This document shows positions 56,874-64,000 of a DNA stretch of 64,000 nucleotides, in pieces. The first letter of the stretch is position 1; each line of letters begins with the position of its first letter. Under the pieces are notes generated by a model that saw only the letters and a list, made by a program, of their open reading frames with translations, searched no databases and was not told the DNA's origin. The translations under genes were made by a program, and so were the position numbers. The stretch is from Neoarius graeffei (taxonomy: Eukaryota; Chordata; Actinopteri; Siluriformes; Ariidae), in the NCBI RefSeq assembly GCF_027579695.1, contig NC_083596.1, forward strand, positions 13,164,798-13,228,797. The letters run 5' to 3'.

Positions 56874-57405
56874 AGGCCTCTGCATGCTCTTGTGACAAGG
56901 CTTTCGCAGATAGCGTTTCGCAGACAGTTGTAATTTATTGTTGAGCGGGGAGTATAGGCGTGCGCGATGTTATTCACCGGCACAACGCAAGGGGGCGCGA
57001 AGTCGCTAGGAGTAGTTGGTGGGTGTGGTTAGTGGAGTGTTTATCCTCCGGTTACTTATAATGACTAGAACTTTTTTTTTTATAATGAGTAGAACTGGAG
57101 TCGTATAGATGTACGTACTTCCTCAATCAACCGCTCTTCGTGCTGCTCCATCTTCGCTCGTGTTTTTAAAAATGCCGGTCGTGAAAACAAACCAAACCGG
57201 GAAAGTAGGGAAGCGGAAGTGCGTGTACAGCGGATGTAGAGTGGACCAATCAGAGCCCTCTTGTCTGCGGCGGTGTCTGCGAGGCTTCTGCGGTGGTCAC
57301 AATTTTTGGGAGGTGCGCGCAGAGCGTCTGCGAAGGTGGGGGGGCTACGCAGACACTGTCTGCGACGCTATCTGTGAGGACTGGGTTGTCAGCATAAATT
57401 GGCCT
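56874..57405. mobile_element. Harbinger MITE with TAA duplication, copy 2
   Basis: The ends AGGCCTCTGCATGCTC and AAATTGGCCT are flanked by TAA (56871-56873, 57406-57408). The uninterrupted element I at 32595-32608 shows the joined site CTGAGTTACATG, confirming a precise 3-bp target duplication. It carries the same MADF-like start on the minus strand. Confidence 0.92.
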
Positions 57406-57423
57406 TAACTCAGAGGGACAGAT

Positions 57424-57443
57424 TTTGGGGGGGGGGGGGGGGG
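57424..57443 (+). repeat. poly-G run
   Basis: A G-rich run lies between element I sequence and SINE variant b, replacing a C-rich stretch in the other copy (CTCCCCCTCCCC, 32564-32576). Confidence 0.8.
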
Positions 57444-57454
57444 AGAAAACAACC

Positions 57455-57768
57455 TGTGGTGAGCACGGTCGCCTCACAGCAAGAAGGTTCTGGGTTCGAA
57501 CCCAGTGGCCGGCGAGGACCTTTCTGCGTGGAGTTTGCATGTTCTCCCCGTGTCCTCCAGGTGCTCCGGTTTCCCCCACAGTCCAAAGACATGCAGTTAG
57601 GTTAACGTGGGGCGGCCTTGGGCTGAAGTGCCCTTGAGCAAGGTACTTAACCCCTGACTGCTCCCCGGGCACTCTAGTGCGTGTGCATGTGTTCAGATGG
57701 GTTAAATACAGAGGATGAATTTCACTGTGCTTGAAGTGTGCATGTGACAAAGGTTTCTTCTTCTTCAG
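57455..57768 (+). mobile_element. SINE variant b, copy 2
   Basis: It lacks the first few bases of the head but keeps GTCGCCTCACAGCAAGAAGG, the B box GGTTCGAACCC, the switch at ATGCAGTTAGGTTAACG and the tail AAGGTTTCTTCTTCTTC. It matches 47707-48080. Confidence 0.85.
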
Positions 57769-57920
57769 TGTCACCTGAATAAGTAGGAACAGTATACATA
57801 TTGCACTGAGTACAAGCAGGGACTCCGGCAACTAACTATGACAGCATAACTAAAAGGGGAGAGCCAGAAGGTAACACAGGCATGAGGGAGCCCCAGGACA
57901 TAAAGCAGCAGCCCCTACAC

Positions 57921-58165
57921 CAGGGGTGTCAAACCTGATCCATAAAGGGCCGTGTGGCTGCAGGTTTTCATTCCAGCCATGCAGCAGCACCCTGATTTGG
58001 CTTATTCAATCAACTGACACACCCACCCTTTAATCAAGGGTGGGTGTGGCTGCAAGTATTTGACTGTGTGAAGACAGTTCAGTTGATTGAATGAGCCAAG
58101 TCAGGTGTGCTGCTGCATGGCTGGAATGAAAACCGGCCCTTTATGGATCAGGTTTGACACCCCTG
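57921..58165. mobile_element. hAT-type MITE (CAGGGGTGTCAAACC ends)
   Basis: The ends CAGGGGTGTCAAACCTGATC and its complement are 245 bp apart. The flanks CCCTACAC and CACTACAG match only partly as a duplication. The two halves are themselves largely inverted copies. Confidence 0.8.
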
Positions 58166-58234
58166 CACTACAGTCAACAAACTCGAGTGAGCAAGCGAGT
58201 GGGGGACTGACAGCATCCATACATCCTAGTTTAT

Positions 58235-59105
58235 CAAAACACTCAATAATTAGTTCAATTTATATAGCGCCTTTCTCAAAACCCAAGGTCGCTTTACAAT
58301 TATAGGCAGGGAAAAAAAAAAGTCCACCAAATAGAGGTCAGGATGTCATTCCAGTGGTGTAGTAGCCACAGTCCCACCAAAAGGCGCACGAAAACAAATC
58401 ACACCTCCAGCACAGCTGCTGTGACACCGCCAGCAACATCGCTCGGAACACCACGCCATGGATCCACAAAGCTAGCACAGGAGCACCGCCATGCAGAGCG
58501 CTGGTACGTCCCAAACCGCCTGCACAGCCACCGAGCAACATCGCTTGGAACATCATGCCAAGCAGTAAAGCACAGAGCGCTGGACAACCACGATGTTAAA
58601 ATGAGCAACGAGCTCACTGCAGTCCATAGCTGGGAGCACAGGCATCACCCACAGCGAACCAAGGCCCAAAACTGGATCAACTCTGTCTGAGGACCCTCCA
58701 GGTCTACACCTTTACCTCATAAACACCATTAACAAAAGGCTTGACTAAACAAATATGTTTTCAGCCTAGACTTAAACGCTGAGACTGTCTGATTCCTGAA
58801 CATTTATGGAACAGCCTTCCAAGTAATGTGGGGCTTTGTAAGAAAAGGCTGTGCCCCCTAATGTAGCCTTCACTATACGAGGTACCAGCAGATGCGCGTG
58901 GTGGGTCATAGAGGACCAGAAGTTCACTCGGGTACTGTGGTGCGAGACCATTCAGTGCTTTAAAGGTCAATAAATGTAGACCTGATAAACTCCCAACAAA
59001 TCTAATTTCAACATATTCCTGTTCACGGTCAACAATATTGCTGATGTTTTTAGCTGAGTGCAAAAGTTTGTACTCCCTATTTCTGGCTGCAAAAAATAAA
59101 TTGAA
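58235..59105 (-). mobile_element. LINE 3' end
   Basis: The minus strand reads LLTFKALNGLAPQYPSELLV then LYDPPRAS, the usual C-terminal region of a fish non-LTR retrotransposon, and ends in an untranslated tail with AAAGCGACCTTGGGTTTTGA and GGCGCTATATAAATTG. Only the 3' part is present and the frame is broken. Confidence 0.75.
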
Positions 59106-59169
59106 CATCTAAAGATTGCAGCAACTCTGTCATGAGCTCTCAAAAGTTCACATCCCTCTTCATGTCTTT

Positions 59170-59356
59170 CATATGCCTCATTTTCCTGGATACATTTATT
59201 ACTTTGCATTACCTTTCACCCCAAAATGACTATATTTGAGCAGATGAAGGTCAAGGGTCTTGCTCAAGAACCCCCCAAAAAAAGGGCAGATTGGCAGCAC
59301 TGGGACTCGAACTTACAACCTTCTGATCCATTATCTAAAGCCCTACCCACTGTGTT
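59170..59356 (-). repeat. tRNA-like short repeat
   Basis: It has TCTTGCTCAAGAAC, then GGGACTCGAACTTACAACC and ending AAAGCCCTACCCACTGTG. On the minus strand this is a degenerate tRNA-type head. A mariner-like element adjoins it. Confidence 0.5.
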
Positions 59357-59595
59357 ATACAGGGGGGCTGCAAAAGTAGGTATACAGTAATGAAAAACAA
59401 AACGTTATTTTATTGATTATACAAACATATCAATAATAACCATATCCCTCAAATAGGCTAGTGGCCTAGCGGTTAGCGTGTCCGCCTCTCGATCGGGAGA
59501 TCGGGAGTTCTACTCACAGTCTGGTCATACCAACGACCTAGCCTGGGCCCGCCCATCCTAAGTGTGATGCAACACGGGGGCCTGTTGCGAACTTA

Positions 59596-60860
59596 TGGCC
59601 CTTTTCCACTACCCTTTTTCAGCTCACTTCAGCTCGCTTCAGCTCACTTCAGCCCGACACGGCTCGCGTTTCGACTACCAAAAACCAGCACGACTCAGCT
59701 CGTTTCAGCCCTGCTTAGCCCCTAAAACTCGCACCGTTTTGGAGTGGGGCTGAAGCGAGCCAAACCGTGCCGAGTGAGGCTGGGGGCGAGCAGACACTCC
59801 CCTGTGCACTGATTGGTGAGGAGGAGTGTCCTCACATGCCCACACACGCCCCGCGAGCGCGCTGGGATCTGTAAACACCGCAAACCCGGAAGAAGAATAA
59901 TTATGAATTACGAGAATTTCTGAAGCCTTATGCGCCTCGCCTCATCTATACGCTCTTGCCAGTATCTGTCCGCGTTGTCGGTGACAACAAGCCACAGCAC
60001 CAAGACCAGCAACACTAACGACTCCATGTCCTCCATGTTTATTGTTTACTATTCGGGTCGTGAGACTACCGCTTAAAAGCTCACTGAATCAGTGACATAC
60101 AGAGCATCGTGCACGAGTTCGCGGAGCGCAAGGCTCGTCGTATGCCCTTCAAATAATGCGCGCAGTAGGCTATTGATGTTTTATTATGACCCATGTACAG
60201 TATGTCGCCTAATGTTTTTTTGTTTCTGAGTTACATGTTCGTTTGAAGGACTTAATGTACAAAATAACATAGTTGCACCCCGGAGTGTTGAAATTGGTAA
60301 ACACAGTGCATTCAGTGAGGTTTGCACCGCCCTCCTTTTATTTCTGACTCTTCCTGTCACCGTTGCAACCTCTGAGCGCTCATTCGTTTGCCCTTCAAAT
60401 AATGTGCGCAGTATAGGCTATTGATGTTTTATTATGAGCCATGTACAGTATCCTAATGTTTTTTGTTTCTGAGTTACATGTTTGTTTGAAGGACTTGATG
60501 TACTAAATAACATAGTTGCACCCGGTAGTGTTGAAATTGGTAAACACCGCAGTTGCGGACATTTTGCAGCCTAAAATGATGTTATGATAAGCTTTAATAA
60601 AGGGCCCGGTCATTTGCCCCGCCCCCGGCCCGGCTCTGACTTGTTCCGCCACTGTCACTGATGTCACTGTTTGCGCTGCTTAACGGCATCACATGACGTC
60701 CACCCACTTTCGCTAACTCCACCCAATGTGTCCACCCACTTCCAGCCAGCACGGTTCAGCGCGGTTGTAGTCGAAATGCAACTCCAGCAGCCCCGCTCAG
60801 CTCGACTCAGCTCGACTCGGCACGGCACGGCTCAGCCGCGTTTGTAGTGGAAAAGCGGCA
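59596..60860. mobile_element. Harbinger-like MITE (TGGCCCTTTTCCACTAC family), copy 2
   Basis: The ends TGGCCCTTTTCCACTACC and GTAGTGGAAAAGCGGCA carry TTA duplications (59593-59595, 60861-60863). Compared with copy 1 it has an extra hAT-derived insert of about 570 bp. Confidence 0.9.
60089..60654 (+). mobile_element. hAT-derived fragment, innermost layer of the nest
   Basis: The right end TTGTTCCGCCACTG is a hAT terminus, and TCACTGAA and TCACTGAT flank the piece as an 8-bp duplication with one mismatch. The plus strand near 60327-60390 reads ALLLFLTLPVTVATSERSF, the hAT dimerisation motif. A 247-bp tandem duplication covers about 60142-60640. Confidence 0.75.
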
Positions 60861-62009
60861 TTAGTCTGGCAAGGCAAGCTATCTCCAGCTCTTCCAAGCT
60901 CCCGAAAAATCGGGAGCCAATCAACTTTGAGCATCTCCAACGGCCCTGGGTAGAGGCGTGTTCAAGGCAGTGACGGAGTAGAACTGCGACCGGAAGCCAT
61001 AGATTGTTTACAGAATCTATGCCGGAAGCGCTTCATTCACTAGAACCATTATGAACATGGAGCAGCGGCAAGCCTTTGACACAGCGGTAGATGCTGTATT
61101 GAAAGTATTCAACAGGAAGTTCTCATTGAAAACGGAGCAAAGAGCAGCCCTGGAGGTATTTATCTTCCTGTTACTCAAGCAGTTTCCGTCGCGTCACATA
61201 CGTCAGAGGAAAGAGTGATGTGATTGGTTTAAGCTTCGTCACAGCCTTTTCTGGCTTCGACCAGTAGCAAACTGAGGCATTTCAGGGAGGCGGGTCAACC
61301 ATGCACTTTGGGAAACGGTTGGGCTTAATATCTTTGCCAGACCAATGCTCGCAGAGCTTTGAAGTTGCGTTAGCCAGACTACCAACGACCATCATAAAAA
61401 TGGTACCTACTGCCGTCTGGCAAGGCACGCTACAATACAGATGTGAGTGGGGAGTCAAACTCACGGTTACCAGAGGATTAGCCCCCCCACTGTAACCCTA
61501 GCTATGTAATAGGCAAGAGGCCGAGGGCTATGGAAACGGAGATCGGCGCTGCCACGTGGCGTGGGAAGGACTTTGAATCCCTCAAATGTTCAAACTGTTT
61601 GCCCCTGGCATTCACACACTCCACTAGTCAAGTGTGGACACCCATGCACACTCTGGCACAAAGGTCTTTATCAGCATCAATTTCTTGGCAAGCCTCCCGT
61701 ATGAACTGAATCATGGCATCAACAGAACGTGGCTTGCGTGCGAAAACCTCATCTTTTACACATCCCCAGAAAAAGAAGTCCGTGGGGTGAGATCCGGTGA
61801 ACATGGTGGCCAGTCAACGGCTCCCAGATGTCCAATCCACCTGTTGGGAAATTCTTTGTCAAGTAGCGCACACACATTGAGTGCGAAGTGTGGTGGCGCC
61901 CCATCCTGCTGAAAGTAGAAGTCGTCCTGCTGCTGCTGTTCGCGTATAATCCTTACTGTATATCTACTTTTGCAGGTATAAAACATGCCACGTGATTGAG
62001 TTAGGTTTT

Positions 62010-62255
62010 GCACGGTGGTGCAGTGGTTAGCACTGTCCCCTCACAGCAAGAAGGTTTCGAGTTCGAACCTCACGGCCGACAGGGGCCTTTCTATGTTCTC
62101 CCCGTGTCTGCATGGGTTTCCTCTGGGTGCTTTCCTGCAGTTGGGTAGAATACCCAGCTACTGGTTTTGTACAAGACGGTGCATTCTTAGTTCCAATCCC
62201 AGGCCCAGTGTGAGATTAGTGTGAGCTAAAATGGTTATTAACCTTCTGAAAATAA
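62010..62255 (+). mobile_element. SINE variant c: tRNA head with a third body
   Basis: The head GCACGGTGGTGCAGTGGTTA and B box GAGTTCGAACCTC match the common SINE, as does CCCGTGTCTGCATGGGTTTC. It then switches near TGCTTTCCTGCAGTTGGGTA to an unrelated end. It abuts the broken right side of the mariner-like element. Confidence 0.75.
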
Positions 62256-62279
62256 AGTCTATACAAGTTTTATTTATGG

Positions 62280-62670
62280 CACAGGTTCCCGACCCTGGTC
62301 CTGGAGAACGCCTCTGGACTGAATGGTTTACAGTGGTTTAGCCCCATCATTGAACTGAACTAAGTTTGATCATAATTTTGCCTTTTAAGACACCAATAAC
62401 AGTAATTTATCGGTTTTTAGAGTTAAAGATCAAAGATTATTGCTTGTGTTTGTTTAACATTTGATATATGACACGACTGAACATACGAAATACAAGAGGA
62501 AGTCAGAATCTCTTCAAATTATTACCGGCAATTAATTATTCACGTCAAACGGTACTAAAGATGAGAATTTGACATCATGCCAAATTATTACCGGTGAACC
62601 AGAATATCGTTCTTAGAATGACGATTGCATCTTTAGAATGTGCTTTGAAACTGCTCTGTTGAGCTGCATA
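62280..62670. other. unassigned sequence
   Basis: No gene or repeat was recognised here apart from short AT-rich runs. Confidence 0.4.
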
Positions 62671-62672
62671 TA

Positions 62673-63982
62673 CTAGTGCATCTCAAAATTAGAATACCAT
62701 GAAAAAGTTCTTTTTTTCATAATTTAATTCAAAAAGGTAAACTTTCATATATTCTATATTCATTACATGTAAAGTGAAATATTTAAAGCCTTTTTTGTTT
62801 TAATTTTGATGATTATGGCTTATAGCTCATGAAAATCAGAAATCCAGTATCTCAAATTATTAGAATATTCCCTAAGATCAATCAAAAAAAGGATTTACAA
62901 TACAGAAATGTCCAACTTCTGAAAAGTATATTCATTTATACACTCAATACTTGGTTGGGGCTCCTTTACCATGAATTACTGTATCAATGCGGTGTGGCAT
63001 GGAGGTGATCAGTCTGTGGCACTGCTGAGGTGTTATTGAAGCCCAGGTTGCTTTGATAGTGGCCTTCAGCGTATCTGTATTTTTGGGTCGGGTGTGTTTC
63101 ATCTTCCTCTTGACAATACCCCATAGATTCTGTATGGGGTTCAGGTCAGGCAAGTTGGCTGGCCAATCAAACACAGATATATCATGGTCAGCAAACCATT
63201 TGGTAGTAGTTTTGGCACTGTGTGTAGGTGCTAAGTCCTGCTGGAAAAAGAAATCAGCATCTCCAAAAAGCTCGTCAGCAGATGGAAGCATGAAGTGCTC
63301 TAAAATCTCCTGGTAGATGGCTGTGTTGACTTTGGACTTGATAAAATACAGCGGACCAACACCAGCAGATGACATGGCACCCCAAATCATCACAGACTGT
63401 GGAAACTTCACACTGGGCTTCAAACACCTTGGATTCTGTGCCTCTCCACTCTTCCTCCAGACTCTAGAACCGTGATTTCCAAATTAAATGCAAAATGTAC
63501 TTTCATCTGAAAAGAGGACTTTGGACCACTGAGCAACAGTCCATTTCTTTCTCTCCTTAGCCCAGATAAGACACTTCTGACATTTGTCTCTGGCTCAGCA
63601 GTAGCTTGATATTAGGAATGCGAAAGTTGTATCCCCTTTCTTGAAGATGTCTGTTCGTGATGGGTCTTGATACACTGACACCAGCCTCAGTCCACTCCTT
63701 GTGAAGCTCTCCCAAGTTCTTGAATCAACTTTTCTTGACAATCCTCTCAAAACTGCGGCCATCCCTGTTGCTTGTGCACCTTTTCCAGCCACCCTTTTCA
63801 GCAATGACCTTTTGTGGCTTACCCTCCTTGTGGAGGGCATCAGTGATCATCTTCTGGACAACAGTCAAGTCAGCAGTCTTCCCCATGATTGTGGTTGTGT
63901 GTACTGAACTAGACCGAGAGATACACTGTGTTCATACTGTTTTACTCAAACTCGAAATGAAATATTCTAATATTTTGAGATG
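62673..63982 (-). mobile_element. Tc1-like transposon (GCATCTCAAAATTAGAATA ends), transposase degraded
   Basis: The left end GCATCTCAAAATTAGAATA and the right end TATTCTAATATTTTGAGATG are inverted repeats. On the minus strand the catalytic block (63423-62944) runs from MIWGAMSS through FFQQDLAPTHSAK to DLNPIQNLWG and ends KGAPTKY. The third catalytic residue, normally E in NPIENLWG, is Q here. The N-terminal HTH (63840-63595) is in another frame. Confidence 0.9.
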
Positions 63983-64000
63983 TTTTTTTTTTTTTTGTAC

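Larger units (their letters stand above)
50598..57866 (-). repeat. dispersed element I, copy exploded by nested insertions
   Basis: The 3' tail (TCAAGTTTATTTGTATAGGG) starts at 50598, and the body resumes at about 56283 (ACATTGTCGCAAAGCAGC) and again at about 57770 (GTCACCTGAATAAGTAGG). The uninterrupted copy at 32455-33137 is only 0.68 kb. The inserted material comprises a repeat J, a hAT (50714-55153), a Tc1-like element (55281-56103), a Harbinger MITE (56874-57405) and SINE variant b. Confidence 0.75.
59539..61381. mobile_element. TIR element with 9-10 bp duplication (Mutator-like?), copy 2, split
   Basis: The ends TAGCCTGGGCCC and AGCCAGACTA are flanked by CCAACGACC on both sides. Its interior matches 4323-4896 in inverse orientation. 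A Harbinger-like MITE is inserted in it. Confidence 0.85.
59459..61575 (+). mobile_element. tRNA-derived SINE, second family, copy 2, split
   Basis: The head TAGTGGCCTAGCGGTTAGCG starts near 59459. ATCCCTCAAA lies on both sides (59447-59456 and about 61578-61587) as the target duplication in the mariner-like element. The body is split at 59538/61382 by a TIR element. Confidence 0.88.
59360..62000 (-). mobile_element. mariner/Tc1-like transposon, outermost layer of a five-level nest
   Basis: The left end CAGGGGGGCTGCAAAAGTAG follows TA. The minus strand at 62013-61756 codes DDFYFQQDGAPPHFALNVCA then FPNRWIGHLGAVDWPPCSPD LTP, a mariner-type catalytic region, and continues in another frame toward 61575. 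The N-terminal half and right end are missing; a SINE follows at 62010. A tRNA SINE is inserted at 59459. Confidence 0.8.

Noticed and set aside
57250-57831. 193-codon minus-strand frame
   Set aside because: It is a chance fusion across a Harbinger MITE, a poly-G run and a SINE.

Overview
This is a stretch of vertebrate nuclear DNA, almost certainly from a ray-finned fish. It is AT-rich, full of spliced gene fragments, and packed with repeat families typical of teleosts: a tRNA-headed SINE in about a dozen copies, Tc1/mariner, hAT, Harbinger-like and Kolobok/piggyBac-like DNA transposons, LINE fragments and long foldback elements. An otophysan such as a catfish is plausible but cannot be shown from the sequence alone. 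I saw no bacterial, plasmid, phage or CRISPR features, and no LTR element that I could support.

Three host loci can be supported. (1) A plus-strand THAP-domain gene has coding exons at 14653-14830 and 17492-18351, with a possible CCAAT/CRE/TATA promoter and first exon near 1.64-1.86 kb. Its protein joins a THAP DNA-binding domain, four SUMO-consensus motifs, a coiled coil and a transposase-type helix-turn-helix, and then stops before any nuclease domain. (2) zfpl1 (cis-Golgi zinc-finger protein) lies on the minus strand. Seven coding exons between 45207 and 23268 splice in frame into a complete 328-residue protein. Its tail faces the tail of the THAP gene. (3) At 50318 a plus-strand first coding exon starts head-to-head with zfpl1, behind a GC-box and a CHR-like cell-cycle motif. 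The position and promoter suggest cdca5 (sororin), but the exon is too short to prove it.

Layout: 0.1-0.9 kb SINE pair; 1.4-1.9 kb putative promoter and exon; 2.8-14.5 kb transposon-filled presumptive intron, including a Kolobok-like element inserted in one copy of a segmental duplication whose other copy is uninterrupted; 14.5-19 kb THAP gene; 19-22 kb foldbacks and MITEs; 22-45.6 kb zfpl1, its introns swollen by nested hAT, Tc1 and SINE insertions; 45.6-50.1 kb palindromes, a LINE and Tc1-like elements; 50.1-50.4 kb first exon of the divergent gene; 50.6-57.9 kb a single repeat of about 0.7 kb blown up to 7.3 kb by nested insertions; 57.9-64 kb a LINE tail, a five-layer nested insertion and a Tc1 element.

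Many insertions keep perfect target-site duplications, so superfamily and relative age can be read directly. No new multi-gene system is evident. The most interesting items are the nuclease-less THAP protein, the THAP exon carried by TTAA-flanked elements nearby, the paralogous empty sites, related YqaJ-like coding fragments inside two different transposon families, and the layered insertions.
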